DNA of 64,000 nt from assembly GCA_965217205.1 (NCBI GenBank), contig OZ244254.1:1674001-1738000 (forward strand). The letters run 5' to 3'. Positions 29,099 to 38,051 of this stretch are shown here, piece after piece. The notes below the pieces were generated by a model. It saw only the letters and a program-made list of their open reading frames with translations. It did not search any database and had not been told where the DNA came from. Position numbers and translations under genes: made by a program. The stretch's first letter is position 1; every line of letters starts with the position of its first letter. The DNA comes from Maricaulis sp947259345. GTDB lineage: Bacteria; Pseudomonadota; Alphaproteobacteria; Caulobacterales; Maricaulaceae.

Positions 29099-30923
29099 AT
29101 GTCCGGTAGGCGTCGGCTTGCAATTCGAACATCGCTGCGTAACTGCCACCCTGCGCCATCAGCGACTCATGGTCGCCGGCTTCGGCGACCTGGCCCGCTT
29201 CCAGCAGGATGATCTGGTCCGCCGAGCGCAGATTGGACAGGCGATGGCTGATCAGGATGAGCGAGCGACCGGGCGCAAGCGGGCGCGCCATGAAGGCGGC
29301 TTCCGCTTCTGCATCCAGTGCCGCCGTCGGCTCATCAAGAATCAGAATGTCCGCGGCCTCATTGGCGTGCGCGCGGGCCATGGCCAGGCGTTGCCATTGA
29401 CCACCCGACAGCTCGACGCCTTCCGCGAAGCGCTTGGAGAGCCGTGTATCAATCCCGGCGGGCAGGTCCGAGACGAGGTCCTGCGCCAGGCCGGCGGCCA
29501 GGGCGCGGTCCATGGCATCCGGCGAAAGCGTCTCCAGGCCGAGGCCCGCCTCGACATTGTCACGCACCGAGAGCTTGTAGTTCACATGAGGCTGGAACAT
29601 CACGCCGATGCGGTTCGCCAGCGCCGCTGGCTCCCATTCGCCCAGATCCAGCCCGTCCAGCAGGACACGGCCCGTATCCGGCCGGTAGAGCCCGGCCGCC
29701 AGCTTCACGAGCGTCGTCTTGCCCGACCCGTTAATCCCGACCAGGCCGAGACGGGTGCCGGGCGGCAAATGAAAACTGACATCGCGCAAGGCCGGTGAAG
29801 GTGCGCCGGGATAGACAAAGCCGACCTGTTCAAAACGAAGCCCGTCTCCCGGTATCGGGCCGACGATCTGCCGACCCTGCGTGCGCCCCTCTTCAAGGTC
29901 CAGCAGGGCGAAGAGGCGCGTGACATAGAGCACATCCTCATAGCTGCCCGTGAAAGCCCCCAACAGGCCGTTGACGGCATTCTGCCCCTGTTTGAGCAAA
30001 CCGATCAGCATGGTCATCTGACCGAGGCTGAAACGGCCGGCAATGGTCACGGCGACGATCCAAACCTTGCCGCCAAGGAAGATGGCCGAACCCAATACTC
30101 CGAGCGCGGATCCGATGATGGCCTGGCGCCCTTGCAGCCGGCGGTCCCCGGCGTGCATGCCGTCGAACAAGTCGGTGAAACGCTCCATGAGCGGCTTGCC
30201 GAGCCCGTAATGCAGCCGCTCACGCGCCGCGGCCTCGTTGGTCACCAGGCTTTCCAGGTAATTGCGCTCGCGCATTTGCGGCGAACGCGCCGTGTAAAAG
30301 CGATAGGCATCGCCGGAGAACCGCAGATTGCCGATGAAGGCGGGCAGCCCCGCCACCAGCATCACGGCGATCAACCAGGGCGCGCTCGCCGCCAGAAGGG
30401 CCGTAATGGAGATCAGGGTGACCAATGCCTGGAGTGTGTCGAAGCCACGCATGATAAGGCCATAGGGTCGCGCTGCGGCAAACTGTTTGGCGTGAATGAG
30501 CATTTCCTGGACCCGCGGCAACTCGATCTTCGCCAGCGAAAACCGGTTGGCCTTGTCGAGGATAAGTCGCGCGACCGCGAAGCCGAGCTCGGCATGAAGC
30601 CGGGCTTTCTGGAAGGCCAGCCATCGCCGGATGATCAGAAGGACCGCCAGGATGATGGCTTCAATGACCACCCAGCGCATGGCAGCCGCCCTGTCGGCCT
30701 CCAGGCCGCTCTCGATCGCCGCCAAAACACCGTCAATGAGGAGTTTCGAGACATAGAGCGCCGCCGGCGGCAATAGTGCCGCGATCACGGTCAGAACAGC
30801 GATGCCTGTGGTCAGACCCGGTCTCGTCCGCCCGATAATGGCCAGTGTGCGCACAGCCGCCGAAATCCGTTCCTGCCAGGACGGAACCGGCTCACCTTGG
30901 CTGTCCGTATCAGACGCGGGCAT
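29097..30923 (-). CDS. ABC exporter, fused membrane and ATPase domains
   Basis: The 608-residue protein has an N-terminal six-helix ABC_membrane domain (LTTGIAVLTVIAALLPPAAL through GRFSLGQMTMLIGLL) and a C-terminal ATPase. The ATPase carries Walker A GINGSGKTTLVKL, signature VELSGGQWQRLAMAR, Walker B ADILILDEPTAALD and the H-loop LILISHRLSNLR. It is a half-transporter of the MsbA/lipid-exporter type and would work as a dimer. It is the last gene of a three-gene operon, 6 bp behind a glycosyltransferase-like/sulfotransferase fusion, which suggests it exports the product of those enzymes. Confidence 0.9.
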   Translation of the reverse strand: MPASDTDSQGEPVPSWQERISAAVRTLAIIGRTRPGLTTGIAVLTVIAALLPPAALYVSKLLIDGVLAAIESGLEADRAAAMRWVVIEAIILAVLLIIRRWLAFQKARLHAELGFAVARLILDKANRFSLAKIELPRVQEMLIHAKQFAAARPYGLIMRGFDTLQALVTLISITALLAASAPWLIAVMLVAGLPAFIGNLRFSGDAYRFYTARSPQMRERNYLESLVTNEAAARERLHYGLGKPLMERFTDLFDGMHAGDRRLQGRQAIIGSALGVLGSAIFLGGKVWIVAVTIAGRFSLGQMTMLIGLLKQGQNAVNGLLGAFTGSYEDVLYVTRLFALLDLEEGRTQGRQIVGPIPGDGLRFEQVGFVYPGAPSPALRDVSFHLPPGTRLGLVGINGSGKTTLVKLAAGLYRPDTGRVLLDGLDLGEWEPAALANRIGVMFQPHVNYKLSVRDNVEAGLGLETLSPDAMDRALAAGLAQDLVSDLPAGIDTRLSKRFAEGVELSGGQWQRLAMARAHANEAADILILDEPTAALDAEAEAAFMARPLAPGRSLILISHRLSNLRSADQIILLEAGQVAEAGDHESLMAQGGSYAAMFELQADAYRT

Positions 30924-30929
30924 GGCGGG

Positions 30930-32360
30930 TCAGGCGACTCTCGCCTTCCGGGCCTGGGCTTCCTCCGCCATCTTGCGCGACAGGACGGCGCCTTTGTGCG
31001 GAAACGCTTCGGCGGGGATCGGGCGATCGAGGAAGGGGCCGAGTTTCTCGAATCCCTCACCCGAGCAAATGTCGATGACCAGCAGGTCCTCCGGTCGGTC
31101 CTTGAAGTAAGTCATCACATCACGGACATGCTGGTCGTAGACCCAGGAGAAGCGGTCCGGACAGTAGTTATAGCAACCATAGACCGCGGCCCGCAGGAAC
31201 TGGCGCATGCGCAGATGCACTTCCTCATCGGGATCCTCGACATCCTTGAAGGCCGGGCGATTGTAGTAGTGCCGCGACACCGAGCCGAGCCAACTTTCCT
31301 TGTCCCGTACGGTCAGAATAAATTTCGAACCCGGATACTGCTTGTCGAGCTGCTGATAGATCGGAATGGTGGTGATGTCGGTCAGGCCATCATAATAGCG
31401 CAGCAGAGTGAGGTCGTATTGAGCATTGGCGATCTCGATATAGGTGTCTTCGTCAATCGGATAATGGCTGCAATCGAAACCGAGCATTTGTAGTCCGGAT
31501 GTCAGGCTGCGCGTGCCGGTACGCGACAGACCCAAACCGAAGACCTTGGGCTTGTCAGCCTTTCGGCCATAGGCGACACGGTCCGCATTCGCGGACAGCC
31601 AGGCGTCGAGATCGGCCCGCGTGAAGGGCGTTTCCGAGCTCATTCCCAGCGCCTTGAGTTCCGCTTCCGCATGCTCCGGCAGAGCGGCGATGAAGTCGTG
31701 AACTTCATCGGGCGTCGCCGAAAGCGGGACGAGGCGGCGCGCATATTCAACCGCGTGTCGGGCCATGCTGAGGTCGCAGACATTGCCGTCCGCCGTGACC
31801 CATTTCTTCATCGAGCGTGTCAGGCGTTCGCGCTGCACCTTGGTGCGGCTGCGAAGCTCGCGAAGCGCGTATTTCATGAAGATGTGGTGATAGGACTGGA
31901 AGTGGTCGTGCAGGATATCGAAATTGCGGAATTGTTTGGCCGACCCCATGGGCTTCATGGCCAGATTGCGCAGGCGCGACTCCGGTCGCAGCACATATTT
32001 CATGTCGTCGTCCGGCACATCGACCGCCGCCATGGCCCGCACCAGATCGATCCGGGTGATGTGAACCCCGCAATGCAGACGCCCGCGGAACCGGTCTGAC
32101 ACGTAGGAGTCGACATAGGGCGCATCGCAGCTGTCGATGAAAGGCCGCATGTTTTCAAGGATCAGACAGTCGGCATCGACATAAACGACATAATCGCAAT
32201 CATGCTCGATCCGTAGCATCTGCGAGACGCATTCGGTGAAGGGTCGCACATTATCGATCACATGCACCGCGTCCGGCTGAATGTTCTCGATGGCCAGCTC
32301 CAGCGCGACATCGCGAGTGCGTTCATCAATCTGGCGGAAAACCAGGTCTACTTTCGCCAT
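30930..32360 (-). CDS. Fusion: GT-A-like N-domain plus sulfotransferase C-domain
   Basis: From ATG 32360 (GGGGGAATAAGG upstream) the protein has 476 residues. The first about 230 look like a GT-A glycosyltransferase with the DxD motif in CDYVVYVDADCLILENM. From about residue 265 it is a Sulfotransfer_4-type sulfotransferase: PAPS loop KVFGLGLSRTGTRSLTSGLQ, then YPGSKFILTVRDKESWLGS for the 3'-phosphate site. Such a fusion could transfer a sugar and sulfate it on the same acceptor. The gene is 2 bp from the upstream sulfotransferase stop. Confidence 0.78.
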   Translation of the reverse strand: MAKVDLVFRQIDERTRDVALELAIENIQPDAVHVIDNVRPFTECVSQMLRIEHDCDYVVYVDADCLILENMRPFIDSCDAPYVDSYVSDRFRGRLHCGVHITRIDLVRAMAAVDVPDDDMKYVLRPESRLRNLAMKPMGSAKQFRNFDILHDHFQSYHHIFMKYALRELRSRTKVQRERLTRSMKKWVTADGNVCDLSMARHAVEYARRLVPLSATPDEVHDFIAALPEHAEAELKALGMSSETPFTRADLDAWLSANADRVAYGRKADKPKVFGLGLSRTGTRSLTSGLQMLGFDCSHYPIDEDTYIEIANAQYDLTLLRYYDGLTDITTIPIYQQLDKQYPGSKFILTVRDKESWLGSVSRHYYNRPAFKDVEDPDEEVHLRMRQFLRAAVYGCYNYCPDRFSWVYDQHVRDVMTYFKDRPEDLLVIDICSGEGFEKLGPFLDRPIPAEAFPHKGAVLSRKMAEEAQARKARVA

Positions 32361-32362
32361 CC

Positions 32363-33205
32363 TTATTCCCCCCACTGAAACGGCGCATTGGCCGTCGCAG
32401 CCATCTGCTCGAACAGGGCGAGGTGTTCGGGCTTCATTTCCGTCTTCCAGCGCAAATCGAGCTCGATCCGGCCAGAGTGATTTTCGTAGTAATCCCGCGT
32501 TCGTGAACCGAGGCTGACAAAGGCTTCGTCAGGATCGTCGAAACGCGAACGCGCGGCGATGAACTGGGTTCCGCTGTTTCCCCCGAGAACATGGTGCTCG
32601 ACAGCGGCGAAATTCGCCATGCCCGCCTGATAGTCGACGCCGATCAGTCGGCACAGGACCTCGATCGTCGTGGCACTATTCTCAGCGAGGTCTTCATACC
32701 GGACGCGCATCTTCGGGCCTTCAAAGGCCTCGAACAAGGCGTCGGCGGCGGCCATCTTGTCGACCCAGGCCTGGATTTGCCCAACCGGATCACGATCCGG
32801 GTATTTGCGCAGGCGGGAATTGACAACGGCGCGGCCATCGCGGCTCAGCATCAAAAGCACCGGCGTTCCGCCACTTGAGCGGACCTCGGCGGCCCGCGCC
32901 TCGATCCAGCCTTCATCCTTGGTCGAGTCGATAATGACCGGCTTGCCCACATGCGCCGCCACCTGGGCGTAAAGCGGTGTCTCTCCATCCCATTCAAAGC
33001 CCGCCCAGACCGGGCAGTCCTCGCCGCAAATCTTGCAGACACGCTTGCGCAGGGGCTTCTTCTCGTCACCGAGATAACGCGCCTTGCCGCCTTCGCCCAT
33101 GTAGAATGCGTCTGAATGGCTGCCGAGGATCATCCCCAGCAAGGTCGAACCGGAATGACCGGCTCCACACATCATGACGGCCGTCAGCCGTGATCCGTCA
33201 TACAT
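32363..33205 (-). CDS. Sulfotransferase family protein
   Basis: The 280-residue protein has the 5'-phosphosulfate loop at about residues 13-28 (CGAGHSGSTLLGMILGSH) and the 3'-phosphate strand (PVLLMLSRDGRAVVNSRLRK). An unusual Cys cluster sits near residue 60 (CKICGEDCPVW), as in a subset of bacterial sulfotransferases. It uses PAPS to sulfate an unknown acceptor. First gene of the operon with the fusion enzyme and the ABC exporter. Confidence 0.82.
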   Translation of the reverse strand: MYDGSRLTAVMMCGAGHSGSTLLGMILGSHSDAFYMGEGGKARYLGDEKKPLRKRVCKICGEDCPVWAGFEWDGETPLYAQVAAHVGKPVIIDSTKDEGWIEARAAEVRSSGGTPVLLMLSRDGRAVVNSRLRKYPDRDPVGQIQAWVDKMAAADALFEAFEGPKMRVRYEDLAENSATTIEVLCRLIGVDYQAGMANFAAVEHHVLGGNSGTQFIAARSRFDDPDEAFVSLGSRTRDYYENHSGRIELDLRWKTEMKPEHLALFEQMAATANAPFQWGE

Positions 33206-33403
33206 TCTGTCCCGCTGCCTCTAAAAGGTCCCCCGTGGATACTTCTTCGCGATTGCAGGACGGTAGACAAGCGAAAAAGCGCGGACACCACGCGGAAGGC
33301 AGCGCCTGCACACTGACTTTGCACGCTGGTGTCATCGTGCCGCATGTTGGTGCAAACTGCGCAGGTTATAAGAGAGGCCTGCTATGCTTTCGGGGAATGC
33401 CGC

Positions 33404-33946
33404 ATGAAACCAGTCCTTCTTGTCCTTCTGCCTGCGTTCGCGCTCGCTGCTTGTGGCGGCGATGAAGCCGCTTCGCCCGCCAGCCGGACCGAGACCGGCG
33501 ACTCAACCAGCGCCGCGCCAGCCCCAGCAGACACGGCAGGCCCAATCGATACGGCAAGCAATGAGCAAGGCGCCGAAACGGGTCCCGACGCCAATGCCGT
33601 TCTGGCCAGTCTTGGCGGGGATTATGCGAATGCCGATCTCGCCAACGGAGCGCGCCAGTTCCGGCGTTGCCAGTCCTGCCATACGCTTGCCGAGGGCGGT
33701 CGCCACACGGTGGGGCCAAATCTGCATGGTGTGGTTGGGCGCGCAGCCGCCAGCGCCGACCGCTTCAACTTTTCGAGCCAGCTCAGCGAGTCCGGTTTGA
33801 CCTGGGACCTGGCGACGCTGGATGCCTGGGTCGAGAATCCGCGGGCGCTGGTGCCTGGCAATCGCATGAGTTTCGTCGGCCTGCGCGATGCCGAGGACCG
33901 GCGCGATGTCATTGCCTATCTCGCCGTGGAAACCGCCACCGAGTAA
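33404..33946 (+). CDS. Class I cytochrome c lipoprotein
   Basis: From ATG 33404 the protein has 180 residues. The signal LVLLPAFALAAC is a lipobox with Cys16 or so, followed by a Ala/Thr/Pro-rich linker of about 50 residues and a mono-heme domain: heme motif CQSCH, GPNLHGVVGR, and axial Met in GNRMSFVGLRD. It matches the cytochrome c2/cy type tethered to the membrane, and is likely an electron carrier to a terminal oxidase. It stands alone, divergent from the sulfotransferase operon. Confidence 0.9.
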   Translation: MKPVLLVLLPAFALAACGGDEAASPASRTETGDSTSAAPAPADTAGPIDTASNEQGAETGPDANAVLASLGGDYANADLANGARQFRRCQSCHTLAEGGRHTVGPNLHGVVGRAAASADRFNFSSQLSESGLTWDLATLDAWVENPRALVPGNRMSFVGLRDAEDRRDVIAYLAVETATE

Positions 33947-33960
33947 GCAGGTGTCCCTGG

Positions 33961-34743
33961 TCAAAAGCGCCGCCAGACCGACAGAAAAACAGCCTCCTGG
34001 TCGATGGCATTGCGACCGACAGGTGTGATTGACGCGCCGATCTGGACGGTCTGGCGACCGAAATCCCGACCGACCGAGACCTGAAGCTTATGCTGTTCGA
34101 AGTCGGGCGCGCCCGGCCGGGCCGGCTCTGCGCTCCAGACCGAGAAGCTCTGGGCCAGAACCTGCCAGCGCTCGGAAACCCGCCAGCCAGCCGTCAGGTC
34201 GAGTCGGGCTTCGTCCAGATAGTTTCCATCGCGCCAGCGCCACGCCGCCTGGGTCTCGAGAAAGCCGCGCTCGCCTATACTGCGCCCCACCAGGGCGCGG
34301 ACTTCCGCTGCCATCTCGCCCGTCCCGAAGGCCTGGTTGGAGACATTCTCGCCCTGGCCGGGAATCAGGGCTGTCAGTTGCACCGAGACGACTGCCCGCC
34401 TCTCATGCCAGACCTCGCGGCGCCAGCCGATCTCGCTCGCTGACAAACCCTGGGCCGCGTCGAAGGAGGGTCCCCGCAAGCGGCGAACATCCTGCCAGGC
34501 CAAGCGGGCAACCAGCGTGTCCCGGCCCGTCACCCCGTATTCGAGATAGGCCGCGGTTTCATCCTTGTGGAAATAGCCGTCATCAACCGTCTGACCGGTA
34601 GCATCGAAACTGGTTTCGGCCCGATCAATCAGCGTGGTGAGAATCAAGAGCCCTTCACCGCGCTCCTGCGGCCAGGCCCCGGCCTGGGCCGGTGCCGAGA
34701 GACCAGGTCCCGCCGCACCGGCCAGACAGGCCGCGACTGTCAG
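33961..34743 (-). CDS. Putative outer-membrane beta-barrel protein, CTG start
   Basis: A signal peptide (LTVAACLAGAAGPGLSAPAQ) precedes a beta-rich domain (RGEGLLILTTLIDRAETSFD, then LVARLAWQDV and LDLTAGWRVSERWQVLAQSF) ending in AVFLSVWRRF with a terminal Phe, as in outer-membrane barrels. No ATG, GTG or TTG exists near the signal peptide. CTG 34743 overlaps the TGA of the upstream aldolase gene (CTGA), so coupled initiation at CTG is the best reading; ATG 34872 would require a long extension inside the aldolase. Function unknown. Confidence 0.65.
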   Translation of the reverse strand: MTVAACLAGAAGPGLSAPAQAGAWPQERGEGLLILTTLIDRAETSFDATGQTVDDGYFHKDETAAYLEYGVTGRDTLVARLAWQDVRRLRGPSFDAAQGLSASEIGWRREVWHERRAVVSVQLTALIPGQGENVSNQAFGTGEMAAEVRALVGRSIGERGFLETQAAWRWRDGNYLDEARLDLTAGWRVSERWQVLAQSFSVWSAEPARPGAPDFEQHKLQVSVGRDFGRQTVQIGASITPVGRNAIDQEAVFLSVWRRF

Positions 34744-35507
34744 GTATCGAAGCCGGGGCTTTCGCGGCGGACGCGATCCAGAACAGCGGCCCAGGCAATT
34801 TCCTTGAAGAACTCGTTCGACGAGATCTCCCCGGATTGCCCGAAGACGCGGTCCTGCATCTTCTCGTCCCATTCGATCAGCTCTCCACCGGCCTGGGCCA
34901 TGACCTGAATCTTGCAGGCACGCTCCAGTAGATAGATACGAACATACGCGCTAAACGGGTGATCGCCAACCGACAACGTCCCGTGGTTGCGCAGGATCAT
35001 GAGATTCTTCTCACCCAGATCCGCGACCAGACGCTCTTTTTCCTCGGATTCCAGCGCGATGCCTTCATAGTCGTGATAGCTCACATCATTGAAGACATTC
35101 ATCGCCAGTTGCGAGATTGGACGCAGGCCACCCTTTTGGGCCGCGACCGCGACGCCGGCATCGGAATGCAGGTGCAGCGCAACAGCGACATCCGGGCGCG
35201 CATGGTGGATCGCCGAGTGAATGACAAAGCCGGCCGGATTGATTCCATATTGCGAGGGCGGCAGGACATTCCCGTCCAGATCGACCTTTACCAGATTGGA
35301 CGCGGTGACATCCTCGTAAAGCAGGCCGAACGGATTGAGCAGAAAGTGCTCGTCCGGTCCCGGCACGCGCATGGAAATGTGGGTGAAGAAAAGGTCGTCC
35401 CAGCCGTGCATGCGCACGAGCCGATAGAGCGCCGCCAGGTCACAACGCGCCTTCCATTCCTCGGCCGAGACCTGGTCCTTGACCGAGAGGTTTGCCTGAT
35501 CATCCAT
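34740..35507 (-). CDS. Class II aldolase/adducin-family protein
   Basis: The 255-residue protein has the family zinc-site residues: DDLFFTHISMRVPG, then HSAIHHARPDVAVALHLHSD with the metal His pair, and MILRNHGTLSVGD with the third His. The family includes fuculose/ribulose-phosphate aldolases and epimerases, but this long-chain type lacking a clear phosphate-site motif is mostly uncharacterised. ATG 35507 has GGGGAGA upstream. It is followed by, and coupled to, the putative outer-membrane protein. Confidence 0.83.
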   Translation of the reverse strand: MDDQANLSVKDQVSAEEWKARCDLAALYRLVRMHGWDDLFFTHISMRVPGPDEHFLLNPFGLLYEDVTASNLVKVDLDGNVLPPSQYGINPAGFVIHSAIHHARPDVAVALHLHSDAGVAVAAQKGGLRPISQLAMNVFNDVSYHDYEGIALESEEKERLVADLGEKNLMILRNHGTLSVGDHPFSAYVRIYLLERACKIQVMAQAGGELIEWDEKMQDRVFGQSGEISSNEFFKEIAWAAVLDRVRRESPGFDT

Positions 35508-35575
35508 GATGTTCTCCCCATGGCTTGTATCTTTATCGCCAACAGCGTTCAGGATCGTGCCTGTTGCCCTCCCCG

Positions 35576-36856
35576 TCAAACATCCCGTGCCAGGCGAACC
35601 CCGGAAAACTGCCATCGGGCCTCCGGCGGGAAGAAATTCCGATAGGTCGGACGAATATGATCCGGCGCCGTGGCACAGGAACCGCCGCGCAGAACAAACT
35701 GGCCACACATGAATTTGCCATTGTATTCCCCCACTGCGCCGGCCGCGGGACGATAGCGCGGGTAAGGTGAATAGGCGGACCGCGTCCATTCCCAGGCATC
35801 ACCGAACATCTGCCGCAACCCGCCTGCTCCCGCCTGCACCTCCGGCGTTACACCCGGATGCGCCGACCGGCCCGGCTCGGCAAACCGCCCGTCGCGCGTG
35901 CGAGATACCGTCATCGCCGCGTGCTCCCACTCGCGTTCATCAGGCAGCCGCGCACCGCTCCACTCCGCGAAGGCACTGGCCTCGTAATAACTCAAATGGA
36001 TGACCGGTGCGTCGGGCTCGAGAGGGTATTGCCCGTGCAGCGTGAATTCCTCCCAGCCGGTTTCTCCCTCGCGCCAGTAGAGCGGCGCGCGCCATCCCTC
36101 GGCCAGCACGCGGGCCCAGCCATCGGACAGCCAGAGCGCCGCCGTGTCATACCCGCCATCGGCGATGAAAGCCGCGTAGTCGCGATTGGTCGCCAGTCGG
36201 TCAGCAAGGGCGAAAGGCGTGAGAATGGTCTGATGGCGCGGCCCCTCATTGTCAAAATGGAAGCCCTCCTCGCGCGCTCCGATCTCGACCACACCGCCGT
36301 CAAAACCGACCCAGCCGGGTGCTCCCGCCCGGGTTCCGGCGCCGGATGTCGGTGCCGGAAAGGCCGCCGGCGCGAAGGGGTGGCGCGACAGAACATGCTT
36401 GATATCGGTCAGGATCAGCTCCTGATGCTGCTCCTCATGCGCCAGGCCCAGCTGAATGAGTGGTGCCAGGGCCGCATTTTCGATGTCTTGGTCAATACTG
36501 AGTAAACGCGTCATCGCCGCGTCGACATGCGCGCGGTAAGACAGCACGTCTTCATGTGGTGGGCGGCTGAGGAAGCCACGCTCCGGCCGAGCGTGACGAT
36601 CCCCGATCCCGTCATAATACGAATTGAACAGATAATTGTATTCGCTTGAGAATTCCACATAGCCCGGAAGGTGCTCCCGCAGCAGGAAGGTCTCCCAGAA
36701 CCAGGTCGTGTGGGCCAGATGCCACTTTGTTGGGCTGACATCGGCCATGGTCTGGACCAGCATGTCCTCGGCACTCAACCCGGCGACCAGTGATTGCGTA
36801 CGATCCCGGACACCCGAATAGAGTGATGACAATGATACCGGTCGCATGTCTTCCAT
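35576..36856 (-). CDS. egtB: Ergothioneine biosynthesis protein EgtB
   Basis: The 426-residue protein has a DinB-like N-domain with iron-binding His residues in KWHLAHTTWFWETF and AHEEQHQELILTDIKH. A formylglycine-generating-enzyme-like C-domain follows (RLPDEREWEHAAM, then MFGDAWEWTRSAYSPYPRYR and VLRGGSCATAPDHIRPTYRN). EgtB is the iron-dependent sulfoxide synthase joining a thiol donor to trimethylhistidine. The methyltransferase partner EgtD is usually adjacent but is not in this window. Confidence 0.9.
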   Translation of the reverse strand: MEDMRPVSLSSLYSGVRDRTQSLVAGLSAEDMLVQTMADVSPTKWHLAHTTWFWETFLLREHLPGYVEFSSEYNYLFNSYYDGIGDRHARPERGFLSRPPHEDVLSYRAHVDAAMTRLLSIDQDIENAALAPLIQLGLAHEEQHQELILTDIKHVLSRHPFAPAAFPAPTSGAGTRAGAPGWVGFDGGVVEIGAREEGFHFDNEGPRHQTILTPFALADRLATNRDYAAFIADGGYDTAALWLSDGWARVLAEGWRAPLYWREGETGWEEFTLHGQYPLEPDAPVIHLSYYEASAFAEWSGARLPDEREWEHAAMTVSRTRDGRFAEPGRSAHPGVTPEVQAGAGGLRQMFGDAWEWTRSAYSPYPRYRPAAGAVGEYNGKFMCGQFVLRGGSCATAPDHIRPTYRNFFPPEARWQFSGVRLARDV

Positions 36857-36953
36857 GCTTGTAACTCCCCGTGTCGACAGCCCGAATTAAGAAGTTTTCA
36901 AGGCGTTCCTGCCATCGATAAAGGTCAATACAACCGATCGCAAATCAAGAACC

Positions 36954-38012
36954 ATGGCCGCAAAACCCGCCGACGCCCTCCATCTGCTCGCGACCGTACG
37001 CGACCCCGACAAACGCCAGCAGCTTGCGCTGAGCGTGACCGAGATGTGTGTCGCCCAGCCGCTTTCCCCGTCGGCTGAGCCAATTGCCGGCGATCTGCTG
37101 ATCACCCTGTCGACCAAGTCCGATCTCGACACCAAGGTGGCGATGGCCAAGAAGCTCGCCAGTTGCGACTGGGCCCCCCACTCCGCGGTCCGCCATTTCG
37201 CCTTTGACGAGATCGAGATCTCGGCGATCATTATCGAGAAAAGCGACAAGCTGACCCAGAAGGACATGATCGAGCTGGCCGAGACGGGCTCGATCGAGCA
37301 CCGTCGCCATCTGGCCATGCGCGCCAATCTCTGCCTGCCGGTCACAGACCGGCTGGCCCAGCCGGGCGAACCAATCGTTCTGCGCGCACTGGCGAATAAT
37401 GACACGGCCGAGATCTCCGAGGACACGCTGGAAGTTTGCCTGCATGTCGCGCGCGAGCACCCCAAGCTGCGCGAAGCCCTCGCCCGTCGCCACGACCTGT
37501 CGACGGACTACGCCACACAGCTCTGCATCATGCTGCCCGAAAACTGGCGCGAGGAATTGTACCGCCGCTTCGGCCTCGACAAGGCCAAGGTCGAGACCCT
37601 CGCGGTTGAAGCGGCGCTGGGCGCGACGCCGGAGGACGTCGACAAGGCGGCGGCGCGCGAAGTCCAGGACGCCAAGACCGCCGGCAAGTTGTCCGGCCGG
37701 TTCGCCATGGACGCACTGAAAGCGGGCAAGGAAGCGGTATTTGACCATGCGATTGCCGCCCTGTGCGAGATCAAGGCGTCGCAATGGCGCGTTGCCCTCG
37801 CAATGAGCGGCGTGCGCGCGGCCGCGATGGCCTGCCAGGCCGCACAATTGGATCGGACAGCTTACCCGATCATCCACAAGACGCTGCAGCGCTCCGGCCG
37901 CATTCACCAGGCCCTCGAGGGCGACGCGATGGCGGCGGCCGCAAATGTCTTCCGCATGTATGGTCCGGAAAAAGCGGCGAAGGTCTTGCGCCAGATGGGC
38001 ACGAGGGCTTGA
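36954..38012 (+). CDS. DUF2336 protein
   Basis: The 352-residue all-helical protein has repeated helix pairs typical of DUF2336 (LITLSTKSDLDTKVAMAKKL, SIEHRRHLAMRANLCLPVTD, ISEDTLEVCLHVAREHPKLR), an alphaproteobacterial family related to HEAT-like repeats and often found near chemotaxis or flagellar genes. The role is unknown. It precedes nadK with 39 bp between its stop and the presumed nadK start. A second DUF2336 gene lies 3 kb away. Confidence 0.8.
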   Translation: MAAKPADALHLLATVRDPDKRQQLALSVTEMCVAQPLSPSAEPIAGDLLITLSTKSDLDTKVAMAKKLASCDWAPHSAVRHFAFDEIEISAIIIEKSDKLTQKDMIELAETGSIEHRRHLAMRANLCLPVTDRLAQPGEPIVLRALANNDTAEISEDTLEVCLHVAREHPKLREALARRHDLSTDYATQLCIMLPENWREELYRRFGLDKAKVETLAVEAALGATPEDVDKAAAREVQDAKTAGKLSGRFAMDALKAGKEAVFDHAIAALCEIKASQWRVALAMSGVRAAAMACQAAQLDRTAYPIIHKTLQRSGRIHQALEGDAMAAAANVFRMYGPEKAAKVLRQMGTRA

Positions 38013-38051
38013 ATAAGAACCTGTTTCATCAGGTTTTCCTTCGAGCCCGCC

